NCBI GenBank assembly: GCA_003524845.1
Contig: DQGR01000077.1
Coordinates: forward strand, 1 to 14,548
Direction: 5' to 3'
From: Patescibacteria group bacterium
Lineage (GTDB): Bacteria > Patescibacteriota > Microgenomatia > UBA10105
DNA length: 14,548 nucleotides
A program made the position numbers and the translations under genes. The notes under the pieces were generated by a model. That model ran no database searches and had not been told where the DNA came from. It worked only from the letters and a program-made list of their open reading frames with translations. Positions within the stretch are counted from its first letter, which is position 1. The number at the start of each line of letters is the position of its first letter. Shown piece by piece: positions 6,622-12,907 of this stretch.

Positions 6622-7380
6622 ATGAGTAGTTCTATTTTGTTTCATGTCGTCATCTTCTGTTTCCTGATTATTTCTATTTGGGAAAGCCGCCGCCGGTTGA
6701 CTGTTAAAACAAAATCACAACAAATTCGTATCCCCAATGTGCTCGTACTCATCATTGTTATCAGTCTTGGGGTACTGGCTACGCTTGGTTTTACGATTTT
6801 AGGTCCGCGTTTATTTGTGCTTTGGTATATGAAAGCAGCTTTTAGCGCGCTACTACTAGGTCATGCGCTTTGGTTGGGAATGAACCAAAAGCTGCACATT
6901 AAATTATTCTGGATCGGTATCGCACTACTTCTCATCGGTGCCAGGCTTTTGTATCCGACAGTATTTACTCACAACCTGTTCATTTTTTTCTCATTACTCT
7001 GGTTTGGGCCCTTTTTTACGCAAATGAAATTATTGACCAGAAAACGCTTCGTTATTATTAGTCTCATCTGGTTTGCATACGATATCATCTATGTCTGGTT
7101 AACTCCGCTTGCAGATGCCGTCATCGGCACAACTGAAGCCATTGGGTTTCCATTGAGTGTTGCAATCGGTGATCAATTTATGGGAAGCGCTGATTTGTTG
7201 TGGGCAAACTGTTTCTTAAGTTTGGTAACCTCAGTGAGAAAGCAACGGATTGGGATAGCTGGACTCATGCTCAGTAATATTGGTTTAAGTATTTTTGCAG
7301 CACACACTCCAGATTTGACAATTTTTCCGCTACTCGTGTTGTGGGTGCCAATTGGAATTATGGTGCTGCGTGCGAGATGA
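6622..7380 (+). CDS. Nine-helix membrane protein, possible presenilin-type (GxGD) protease
   Basis: A polytopic inner-membrane protein. Hydrophobic segments fall near 4-20, 38-58, 64-86, 93-110, 117-132, 143-162, 186-204, 209-227 and 232-248, i.e. nine, the number in presenilin/signal-peptide-peptidase proteases. Tyr153-Asp154 sits in segment 6 (the family's YD motif). GSADLLW with Asp191 begins segment 7, where the family has G-x-G-D. Pro236-Leu-Leu starts segment 9, where the family has PAL. The loop between the two Asp residues is short, about 35 residues, and the glycine before the second Asp is replaced by alanine; a second candidate is IGD at 182-184. The membrane-protein call is firm and the protease call is a motif-based inference. 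Its stop is one base from the convergent zinc-ribbon gene. Confidence 0.8.
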   Translation: MSSSILFHVVIFCFLIISIWESRRRLTVKTKSQQIRIPNVLVLIIVISLGVLATLGFTILGPRLFVLWYMKAAFSALLLGHALWLGMNQKLHIKLFWIGIALLLIGARLLYPTVFTHNLFIFFSLLWFGPFFTQMKLLTRKRFVIISLIWFAYDIIYVWLTPLADAVIGTTEAIGFPLSVAIGDQFMGSADLLWANCFLSLVTSVRKQRIGIAGLMLSNIGLSIFAAHTPDLTIFPLLVLWVPIGIMVLRAR

Positions 7381-7381
7381 G

Positions 7382-7624
7382 TTACTTCAAAACAATATCC
7401 ACTTTTTTGCGTCTGAAGTTGGCGCGGCGCTTAAGCGACTGTTCCTGAACCTGGCGCATCCGGTCATTTCTCACCTGTAACTGTTCTTCCACGATCTTCT
7501 GACACTCTGGATCAGGACAGACCGTATCAGTCCGCACGACCTTAGACTCACCAATCTTTTCTGTCCAGGTTTTGGAAATGATCCGATTCTTGCCACAACG
7601 AATACATGGGGTTATCTGTACCAT
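7382..7624 (-). CDS. Small zinc-ribbon protein
   Basis: An 80-aa basic protein with a four-cysteine zinc ribbon in its first half: Cys7-x2-Cys10 (PCIRCGK) and Cys36-x4-Cys41 (CPDPEC). A highly charged helical C-terminal half (VRNDRMRQVQEQSLKRR) could bind nucleic acid. I started it at ATG 7624. The frame stays open further upstream to 7801, but that part is an alternate-frame reading of the RRM gene. It follows the RRM gene by 22 bases and is probably co-transcribed, suggesting a joint role in RNA handling. The exact function is unknown. Confidence 0.75.
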   Translation of the reverse strand: MVQITPCIRCGKNRIISKTWTEKIGESKVVRTDTVCPDPECQKIVEEQLQVRNDRMRQVQEQSLKRRANFRRKKVDIVLK

Positions 7625-7646
7625 GGTTGTTTTCCGTTTGTGTTTT

Positions 7647-7994
7647 TTAATAGCGTTTGTTGCGCCGATCTGAATAGCCACCGCCACCGCGTCGGTCACC
7701 ACCGCCACCTCCGCCGAAGCTGCCGCCCCGATCCCGGTTGTAGTCGGGTTTGGGTAAGGCTTCTTTAACCACCAGGCTTCTGCCTTCGAGGTTGTAACCA
7801 TTCAATTCTTTGATTGCTTTTTGCGCTTCTTCATCAGTGCCCATCTCGACGAATGCAAAGCCTCGGCTCTGGCCCGTGTACTTATCTTTAATAATATTTA
7901 AAGATACGATCTGACCGTGCTGGGAAAATAAGGATCCGAGGGTATCTTCGGTTATTGAATAAGGCAAACTGCCCACAAAAAGGTTCTTAGCCAT
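7647..7994 (-). CDS. RRM RNA-binding protein with glycine/arginine-rich tail
   Basis: A single RNA-recognition-motif protein. RNP2 is LFVGSL at 5-10 and RNP1 is RGFAFVEM at 44-51, with the aromatic residues that stack on RNA present. The fold ends near residue 82 and is followed by a ~33-residue Gly/Arg-rich tail (RGG-like repeats). The 115-aa size and layout match the glycine-rich RNA-binding proteins of cyanobacteria and other bacteria, several of which are cold-induced. An RNA chaperone role is therefore likely, but that is family inference. It has a strong Shine-Dalgarno sequence (AAGGAG, 7-base spacing), unlike the other single-gene starts nearby, plus a structured leader. It leads an operon with the zinc-ribbon protein. 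Confidence 0.95.
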   Translation of the reverse strand: MAKNLFVGSLPYSITEDTLGSLFSQHGQIVSLNIIKDKYTGQSRGFAFVEMGTDEEAQKAIKELNGYNLEGRSLVVKEALPKPDYNRDRGGSFGGGGGGDRRGGGGYSDRRNKRY

Positions 7995-8001
7995 GGTTTT
8001 T

Positions 8002-8027
8002 CTCCTTTTCCTGTCTTCTTAGACAGG
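8002..8027 (-). promoter_or_regulatory. Hairpin next to the RRM ribosome-binding site
   Basis: On the minus strand a perfect 7-bp stem, CCTGTCT-AAGA-AGACAGG (8010-8027), ends two bases before the purine run that holds the AAGGAG ribosome-binding site (8002-8007). Such placement can control ribosome access by temperature or by the protein's own binding. It lacks a U-tract, so it is unlikely to be a terminator. Confidence 0.6.
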
Positions 8028-8035
8028 TCGCTATT

Positions 8036-8063
8036 TTTATAATTAAACCAAGAAGGCTGTCTA
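8036..8063 (-). promoter_or_regulatory. Proximal promoter of the RRM operon
   Basis: TAGACA (8058-8063) and TATAAA (8036-8041) lie 16 bp apart on the minus strand. The start would be near 8029, leaving a short leader that holds the hairpin and Shine-Dalgarno sequence. Confidence 0.6.
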
Positions 8064-8081
8064 AATGAGAGTTGTTTACAG

Positions 8082-8183
8082 AAGTTCAAAAGATACAGAA
8101 GTTGTATGTAGGGTATCTTAACTTGCTTGAAACGCAACCAAATTTAAACAGACTTATTAGTTTAAATCTGTGACAGGAGTATA
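8082..8183 (-). promoter_or_regulatory. Distal extended -10 promoter and stem-loops upstream of RRM
   Basis: TGCTATACT on the minus strand (TATACT at 8178-8183) is an extended -10. A transcript from it would have a ~175-base leader. The leader would contain an ATTTAAAC/GTTTAAAT inverted repeat (8142-8149 with 8160-8167). A second stem pairs 8082-8096 with 8113-8124 (12 bp, with a 3-base bulge), and the RBS-proximal hairpin follows. A TACAGAAGTT direct repeat occurs twice within 8077-8103. Long structured leaders are typical of cold-shock genes; their role here is inferred. Confidence 0.4.
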
Positions 8184-8216
8184 GCATAGTTGGGGAAGAA
8201 AAGCTACCAAGAAAAG

Positions 8217-8645
8217 CTATTTTGAGTCTTGTTTAAGGCTAAAGTACGCAGTCAAAGCAGGCGCAAAAGAAGAGTTTTTCAAATAGTTTCGATAATTATC
8301 TTTGTTAATCCACTTATACCAGTCATGTTCACTGCTTAATTTTACTTTATCAGAAATGTAGGTGCACTGATAGCCAACGCTAAAAATTTTCTTTCCGGCG
8401 CTGCGATGTCCGGAATCGGTGGGTACGGTAAAAAACCAGGTAAAAAATGGTGCCCCAACGGATATAGACAAATTTGTCTCTTCACGAACTTCCCGCTGTA
8501 ACGCACGCTTCAAATCAAGCTCATTTTCCTGAATTTTTCCGCCCGGCAAGTCCAGTCCCATTAGCGGATTGTGAAGGATTAACAAATCCTTGTCGTTTCG
8601 AATAAATGCTTTGAGACCGATAAAACAAGTAAGATCTTTTGTCAT
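8217..8645 (-). CDS. Nudix hydrolase
   Basis: A 142-aa pyrophosphohydrolase acting on a nucleoside diphosphate linked to another group; the substrate is not predictable. The Nudix box runs from Gly36 to Leu59: GKIQENE, then REVREET, with the metal-binding acidic residues at Glu52, Glu55 and Glu56. Compared with the usual G-x5-E-x7-REUxEExGU pattern there is one extra residue between Glu42 and Arg51, and the box glycine near the end is Asn58. LDLPGG precedes it as in MutT/NudF-type proteins. The ATG at 8645 has no clear ribosome-binding site. It lies upstream of the RRM operon on the same strand, with its own stop 34 bases before the RRM distal promoter. Confidence 0.9.
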   Translation of the reverse strand: MTKDLTCFIGLKAFIRNDKDLLILHNPLMGLDLPGGKIQENELDLKRALQREVREETNLSISVGAPFFTWFFTVPTDSGHRSAGKKIFSVGYQCTYISDKVKLSSEHDWYKWINKDNYRNYLKNSSFAPALTAYFSLKQDSK

Positions 8646-8752
8646 GTGATAAGTGATGTGGGTTATTTATTCAGTTCTGTTAGCAACGAAATTTATCAAC
8701 GTATTTTTCGGAAAGTTGACCGTGTCTCCCCGGTGAGCAATCAGAAGTGGGT

Positions 8753-8766
8753 TCATAAAAGCGGAG
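8753..8766 (+). repeat. 14-bp direct repeat, left copy
   Basis: TCATAAAAGCGGAG, identical to 9400-9413. The two copies flank the AT-rich membrane-protein gene. Spacing is 647 bp. Confidence 0.6.
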
Positions 8767-8786
8767 AATCCTAGACTATGCTAGAC

Positions 8787-9368
8787 CTATTTTTTAATTA
8801 AGATTATTACCAAATCGTAAAAAGCATTTCCAAGAGCTGCCAAAAAGAAAAAACTGATTATTTTAATAATATTATTACTATAAGGGGAATAATTATCAGT
8901 TATAACTAAATTAGGAAATGCTTTAGTCATTATTTTGTATATGTAATACCAAATAACAAAATTAGTTACTATTAATATGATTTTAAAAAAATCATTATTA
9001 AACCAGTGTAACAAGTTATATACTAAATCATTAATATCGAATCTATAAATTGAAGAATATAATAAATATGAAAATAAACTTGATGCTGCTAAAGAAATAA
9101 ACCATCTATAACGAGTTAGAATATTAACATCATTCAGATCATTAAGTATTTCTTCTAGTTCAGTTTTTGTACTTCTAGTCCACTCTTCATTATCACCTTC
9201 GATAGATAATATTGTTCCTGCACCATATGATGATCCAGGTTCTATCTCAATAGCTATTTTTTTACTGGTATTGCTTTTATTTCTTGCAGTTACTTCAAAT
9301 AATATTTTCGTTACTTTGTGCCATTTAACATCAGTTAAAAAATCTGGAGAGTTATTTATTTCTTCCAC
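8787..9368 (-). CDS. AT-rich membrane protein of unknown function
   Basis: I do not recognise this 193-aa protein. Residues 1-80 look like a soluble alpha/beta part with alternating strands (ILFEVTARN, KIAIEIEPG, TILSIEG). Three membrane segments follow, near 90-108, 128-148 and 167-190, with a short loop after each. The soluble part is probably cytoplasmic, by the positive-inside trend. It starts with GTG (9366-9368), has only a weak GGA upstream, and no in-frame ATG is available nearby. The gene is visibly more AT-rich than its neighbours and uses many Ile/Asn/Tyr codons, suggesting recent acquisition. It sits alone between 14-bp direct repeats. Effector or immunity-type cargo is a guess. 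Confidence 0.75.
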   Translation of the reverse strand: MEEINNSPDFLTDVKWHKVTKILFEVTARNKSNTSKKIAIEIEPGSSYGAGTILSIEGDNEEWTRSTKTELEEILNDLNDVNILTRYRWFISLAASSLFSYLLYSSIYRFDINDLVYNLLHWFNNDFFKIILIVTNFVIWYYIYKIMTKAFPNLVITDNYSPYSNNIIKIISFFFLAALGNAFYDLVIILIKK

Positions 9369-9399
9369 TTTTCCATTAGTTTATATGTTTTTTTGACAA

Positions 9400-9413
9400 T
9401 CATAAAAGCGGAG
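9400..9413 (+). repeat. 14-bp direct repeat, right copy
   Basis: TCATAAAAGCGGAG, matching 8753-8766. Its CGGAG end forms the outer stem of the hairpin immediately to the right. Confidence 0.6.
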
Positions 9414-9449
9414 CATGTGGGTCTGGAACCCCACGTCCCTATAACTCCG
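9409..9449. other. Two-tier hairpin adjoining the right direct repeat
   Basis: Outer stem CGGAG/CTCCG (9409-9413 with 9445-9449) and inner stem 9415-9421 with 9430-9436 (7 bp with one G-T pair) around loop TCTGGAAC. Read on the minus strand it resembles a tRNA or tmRNA 3' end (T-arm GTGGG-GTTCCAGA-CCCAC, then seven bases ending CTCC), but the rest of such an RNA is not present. Confidence 0.45.
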
Positions 9450-9493
9450 ACCTACTCCTAACATGATTATTGTATCAAATCTCTAGGATATGG

Positions 9494-9549
9494 TGTCTTA
9501 CTTCGAAGCGAAATGAGACAAATGAGACAGTATAAAAAGGGGTGTCTCA
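9494..9549 (+). promoter_or_regulatory. TGAGACA heptamer array, operator-like
   Basis: Four copies of one heptamer: TGTCTTA (9494-9500, one mismatch, inverted), TGAGACA (9514-9520), TGAGACA (9523-9529) and TGTCTCA (9543-9549, inverted). The last pair is a perfect inverted repeat around a 13-base spacer containing TATAAA (9531-9536). The first pair also forms a 12-bp near-perfect stem with loop AAG. This arrangement could be a repressor operator over a promoter or alternative RNA structures. Confidence 0.5.
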
Positions 9550-9576
9550 ACTTCTATTGATATACTTTGATATATT

Positions 9577-9582
9577 TATAAT
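9577..9582 (+). promoter_or_regulatory. -10 box upstream of the 9607 ORF
   Basis: A perfect TATAAT with AT-rich flanks, 24 bases before the ATG at 9607 and 13 before an overlapping ATG at 9596. No clear -35 is present at the right distance. Confidence 0.35.
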
Positions 9583-9606
9583 GATTTAAGCTACAATGCG
9601 TACGCC

Positions 9607-10116
9607 ATGCAAAACAGCTTCTATACAATCCGTTTCTCGTTATTTACTCAGTCTTTTGCGAGTTTCAGAATCGCAGAGTGCATAAGAACAGCCAACAATC
9701 AACCACGGCTGATAAAGCGAGTATCCAAAATACTTCTTTTTAACCCAAGCCATATCCGGTGTTTTATACTCCACAAAACCTGCAAGCAAAAATTCTTAAA
9801 AATCAGTATTGCTGATCCGGTAATCAGAAAGAAAGTTAAAGTCTATCTGTACATTGAAAAACAACTTTGCAGTATTTATCGAGAAAAAATAACCGCTAAT
9901 GATTTTTCTGCCGATTATGAGTACGGACTCCTTACTCTCGCGATTGAGCGGATTGCCGGAAATTCACTTTCACATATAAAAAATGATCGGGAATTTGACT
10001 CACAACTGATAGTTCACAAAACACTTTATGAACACTGGTATTATCAAGCAACCTGCAAGTATCGTTTGCCAACCATACGGATTATTCTATTTATCATCCG
10101 CCTTATTACTTTGTGA
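9607..10116 (+). CDS. Doubtful ORF, possible degraded gene, 169 aa
   Basis: I do not recognise it. The frame is open for 169 codons on the plus strand between two minus-strand genes, with a plausible -10 upstream. It has no Shine-Dalgarno sequence. The first 60 residues are unusual in composition, whereas residues about 75-140 (KKVKVYLYIEKQ, then ADYEYGLLTLAIERIAG) look more like a real helical protein. Short protein-like readings also occur in the other two frames within the first 150 bases, including one from ATG 9596 of 29 codons. That is compatible with a frameshifted remnant whose 3' half is still in this frame. A random open frame remains possible. Confidence 0.35.
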   Translation: MQNSFYTIRFSLFTQSFASFRIAECIRTANNQPRLIKRVSKILLFNPSHIRCFILHKTCKQKFLKISIADPVIRKKVKVYLYIEKQLCSIYREKITANDFSADYEYGLLTLAIERIAGNSLSHIKNDREFDSQLIVHKTLYEHWYYQATCKYRLPTIRIILFIIRLITL

Positions 10117-10128
10117 TTATCCAATAAC

Positions 10129-10503
10129 TTATAAAGCAAATTCACCTAATTGTATCTGCCACTGATGTTTTGACCGCTCTTCCCAAATACGAAATGCTTG
10201 GTTTCGGTGTGCTTCAAATGTTTGCCGATCACAACTATTCACTTTCATAAAATGCGCAACAATCTGCTCAAAATCGAGTTCGTCTTCGCTGGCGCGCATA
10301 CCAGCAAGACCAATATGTTTCACCCAATGACAGAATTTGCAAAGAGCAATAAACCCTTTGAGTTTTTGAATATGGTTGAGATCATCATATTCCCAGATTT
10401 CATGACAATGGAGAGTAGTATTGTTTATCTCACAAACGCCACAGCAATAATTGTAATCGGCATAGATTTTCTTTCGTAAAATATCCCATTTTGTTTCGAG
10501 CAT
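10129..10503 (-). CDS. HNH-type zinc-binding protein, putative nuclease
   Basis: A small protein of the HNH/McrA-like ββα-metal group. Numbered from the upstream ATG at 10515, it has Cys25-x2-Cys28 (CGVC), then LHCHEIWEYDD with His36 and His38 as the central catalytic-type histidines, and Cys59-x2-Cys62-His63 followed by Lys66-His67 (ALCKFCHWVKH). The C-terminal half is helical, ending in a conserved-looking RIWEERSKHQW segment. The family is widespread; nicking or cleavage of DNA is inferred, not shown. Two ATGs are possible, at 10515 and 10503. I prefer 10503, because a TATAAC box lies only three bases before the first and the family core begins at LETKWDILR. It lies 74 bases downstream of the primase-helicase gene on the same strand, so the two may form a system. 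Confidence 0.8.
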   Translation of the reverse strand: MLETKWDILRKKIYADYNYCCGVCEINNTTLHCHEIWEYDDLNHIQKLKGFIALCKFCHWVKHIGLAGMRASEDELDFEQIVAHFMKVNSCDRQTFEAHRNQAFRIWEERSKHQWQIQLGEFAL

Positions 10504-10518
10504 GAGAGATCGCATATT

Positions 10519-10547
10519 GTTATACCAACTGGTTGCGGGAACCAGTT
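10519..10547 (-). promoter_or_regulatory. Inverted repeat overlapping the HNH-gene promoter
   Basis: AACTGGTT-GCGGG-AACCAGTT (10527-10547) is a perfect 8-bp inverted repeat. On the minus strand it abuts TATAAC (10519-10524) just ahead of the HNH gene. It could be an operator or a terminator for the upstream helicase gene; there is no U-tract after it. Confidence 0.5.
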
Positions 10548-10577
10548 CAATCGTAAGTTTGAGTTGTTTTAGTATGT

Positions 10578-12803
10578 TTATGTAAATAATCCCAGCTGAT
10601 TTTCAGAGATTTTTGATTTCTGAGTAGTATATGTTTTTTCTTTTGTCAGTCCTAAAGCCCGATAGGTTCTCAGGCGTTTGAAATACATAATTTTGAGCAT
10701 CTGTACGTCAAAATCGACGTAGTCGTAGACATATGCAGCTGATTTTCCAGCACTTACTCGTTGGACTCGTCCCACATACTGAATCAGTTTGCCTTTCCAG
10801 GAAAAAGGAAAGGCTAAGAATAAGTGAGTCAGTTCCGGCCAGTCAAAACCTTCACCGATGAGTTTTCCTGTGGCAATGAGTAGTTGAAATTTCTCTTGTC
10901 TGATTCGTTTGAGTAGGCGTTCGCGTTTCTTTCTGGTCATATTTCCCTCAGCAATAGCTGCATGGATCCCTTTTGCTTCTTTACGCACCAGCTCGAGAAA
11001 CGTTTGGCAATGTTCAATTCGTTCAGTAAGTATAAGACATTTCATGCCCGCATTAAGTGCTGATGTGACATCAGTCACTATTTGCTGATTACGAGCAGTG
11101 TTGCTTATCAAGTAGTTGGCAAGTTCTGTAAACTCTGTAGTACTTTTTCCGTTGATCTGAAACGTTGTTTTTTTAGTGATAAGTTTGGTCGGCACTGCAT
11201 TTTGTTTGTTATTTTCTAGTTGTTCCGTTGGTTCATCGGTAACTTTTATGATCGGACCGATATAAAAGGTCATTAGACGTTCAAGTTGGTCTTTACGAAA
11301 GGCAGTTGCGGTAAGTCCAAGGATATATTTTGCTGAAATCTGTTTGATCACTTTCTTAAATGTCGAGGCAGGTACATGATGACATTCATCGATAATAACC
11401 AATCCAAAAGTATTTTTTACTTCATTCATTCCCCGTCTGGCTAGCGTTTGATAAGAAGCAATGGTAACTTTATTGCCTATTTGCCATTTATTTTCACCGA
11501 TGATGCCTATATCTTTGTTCTTTAATTCAAACCATTCTTCAATCCGTTTTTTCCATTGCTGAAGTAAGGCTCTGGTATGCACGACGATGAGTGTTTTCTG
11601 TCTTCTCCATTTCATGCAGTAAAGGGCAACTATGGTTTTACCGAATGCTGGTTTGGCTTCCAAAATGACACGGTCATGAGTTAATAGCTCCTTTGATATT
11701 TTCTGTTGTTCTGATCGAAGTTGGAGTTTGGTTTTGAAGCTTATCGGCTTGTGGATAACCTGTTGATTTTTAATCTGTAAGGCAAGATCATTTTTTATAG
11801 CAAAGGCTTGAATTTCTGACAAAAATCCTGCTGGCACTAAAATTCCAGTTTCTGTCCGTTCAATATTTTTTAAGAATCGTGGGGTATTCCAGGTTGAATA
11901 TCCACGCCGCTCGAGTTCATAAAATTGCGGATTGGAAAAATTAAGTTTACTTTTGAGGAATTTGTAGAGTTTATCTGGAAGCTGTGTTTCAGGAATGAAA
12001 ATTTGGTTCTTAAGTACCAACTGAGCCTGGGGTGAATCTGTAGTTTTGACTGCTGTATCTGATTCCTCATTTTCTGCGGGTGTTACTTGATCTACTATTT
12101 TTGGTTCATGTGTTTGTTGAGGAAATGAAGTGGTTAACCTGGATTGAATTAGAGTATCAACCTGTGTCACAGAAACTTTTCTGCATGTTGAAAGAAAATC
12201 CCACTGATCATGATATGGTAGTCCAGTTTCATTAACAAAAGTAGTATTACCTCCAGGTAAGTATTTGCCGCTTAAAGGCAACACAATCAAATTGCCAAAA
12301 CCTTTGCCTGAGTGTTCATCTTGACTGGGAAATAAGCGATCAAAAGTATGCCGGGACAGAATATGTGCTTCGTTTAAAAGTAATTTACCTAACTGCCGTG
12401 CTTTCCATGCCGGTATATTAATCTCAAAGAAAAACCAGACGTGTCCACCCTTGCCTGATCTTGAACGTTCAAGATAACAAGAAAGTTTATGCTTTTGAGC
12501 AACACTCACGACTTTTTGTGCTTCGCGTAACCAGTTCTGACGGTCAAAATCAATTACTAGAAAAAACGTGGTGTTCTTTTTAAGAAGTGGATAAATTCCA
12601 ATTACTTCTTTTCCGTTTAGGTGATCTAAAATTATATTATCTGAAAACGGAATTGTTTGCTTATTTAAAGTGTACACTGGTGAAAAACCTGATGATTTTT
12701 TATAGGGATTATTCCAAAATCGCGCATAAATATCTTCTCGACCACGGAAGTATAATTTATATAGATCAATTTTTGTCTGGTCAATAACGGATTGGTTTGT
12801 CAT
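10578..12803 (-). CDS. TOTE-type archaeo-eukaryotic primase fused to SF2 helicase
   Basis: A 741-aa fusion, numbered from ATG 12803. The N-terminal archaeo-eukaryotic primase domain (about 10-230) has LVIDFD with metal-binding Asp85 and Asp87, and SGKGGHVWFFFE at 116-127, as in TOTE conflict-system primases. A linker follows (about 230-275), then a segment with NPQFYELERRGYST typical of the family. The SF2 helicase has Walker A AKPAFGKT (383-390, first Gly replaced), Walker B IIDECHH (470-476), TATAF (499-503), motif V ATGKLIGEGFDW and motif VI QYVGRVQR (675-682). The last residues, NQLGLFT, look like a β-clamp-binding peptide. No nuclease domain is fused; the downstream HNH gene could supply it. 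A GTG at 12851 would add 16 residues, but the likely -10 lies inside that extension. Confidence 0.92.
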   Translation of the reverse strand: MTNQSVIDQTKIDLYKLYFRGREDIYARFWNNPYKKSSGFSPVYTLNKQTIPFSDNIILDHLNGKEVIGIYPLLKKNTTFFLVIDFDRQNWLREAQKVVSVAQKHKLSCYLERSRSGKGGHVWFFFEINIPAWKARQLGKLLLNEAHILSRHTFDRLFPSQDEHSGKGFGNLIVLPLSGKYLPGGNTTFVNETGLPYHDQWDFLSTCRKVSVTQVDTLIQSRLTTSFPQQTHEPKIVDQVTPAENEESDTAVKTTDSPQAQLVLKNQIFIPETQLPDKLYKFLKSKLNFSNPQFYELERRGYSTWNTPRFLKNIERTETGILVPAGFLSEIQAFAIKNDLALQIKNQQVIHKPISFKTKLQLRSEQQKISKELLTHDRVILEAKPAFGKTIVALYCMKWRRQKTLIVVHTRALLQQWKKRIEEWFELKNKDIGIIGENKWQIGNKVTIASYQTLARRGMNEVKNTFGLVIIDECHHVPASTFKKVIKQISAKYILGLTATAFRKDQLERLMTFYIGPIIKVTDEPTEQLENNKQNAVPTKLITKKTTFQINGKSTTEFTELANYLISNTARNQQIVTDVTSALNAGMKCLILTERIEHCQTFLELVRKEAKGIHAAIAEGNMTRKKRERLLKRIRQEKFQLLIATGKLIGEGFDWPELTHLFLAFPFSWKGKLIQYVGRVQRVSAGKSAAYVYDYVDFDVQMLKIMYFKRLRTYRALGLTKEKTYTTQKSKISENQLGLFT

Positions 12804-12825
12804 AATAGGTAAAAAGACTGCTGTT

Positions 12826-12831
12826 ATTATA
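12826..12831 (-). promoter_or_regulatory. -10 box for the primase-helicase gene
   Basis: A perfect TATAAT on the minus strand, 22 bases before the ATG at 12803. It implies a leader of about 16 bases without a Shine-Dalgarno sequence, and argues against the upstream GTG start at 12851. Confidence 0.4.
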
Positions 12832-12907
12832 GCTGATTTTGTGAGTTTCACTGAAATTTGCAGGCGGATACTATTTGTTTAGAAGAGAAACCGTACCGAT
12901 GATTTGT

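Noticed and set aside
7382..7801. A 139-codon open frame that could be one longer zinc-ribbon protein
   Set aside because: The upstream 59 codons overlap the RRM gene in another frame and read as an Ala/Val/Thr shadow of its glycine-rich codons. The real protein begins at ATG 7624, right before the zinc ribbon.
8010..8027. Rho-independent terminator
   Set aside because: The hairpin has no following U-tract on either strand, and on the minus strand it sits directly before a strong ribosome-binding site.
8640..9480. Integron-type gene cassette with attC sites
   Set aside because: The repeats lack paired RYYYAAC/GTTRRRY cores in the right arrangement, and no integron integrase is present. Scattered GTTAG/CTAAC words look accidental.
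9409..9482. A complete tRNA or tmRNA on the minus strand
   Set aside because: A T-arm-like stem and 3'-like end are present, but no matching 5' acceptor strand, D arm or anticodon arm can be found upstream.
9494..9549. CRISPR-like repeat
   Set aside because: The units are only seven bases, mixed in orientation and unevenly spaced, and there are no cas genes. No CRISPR array is visible anywhere in the window.
12804..12851. GTG start adding 16 residues to the primase-helicase
   Set aside because: It has no ribosome-binding site, and a perfect TATAAT lies inside the added stretch. ATG 12803 fits better.
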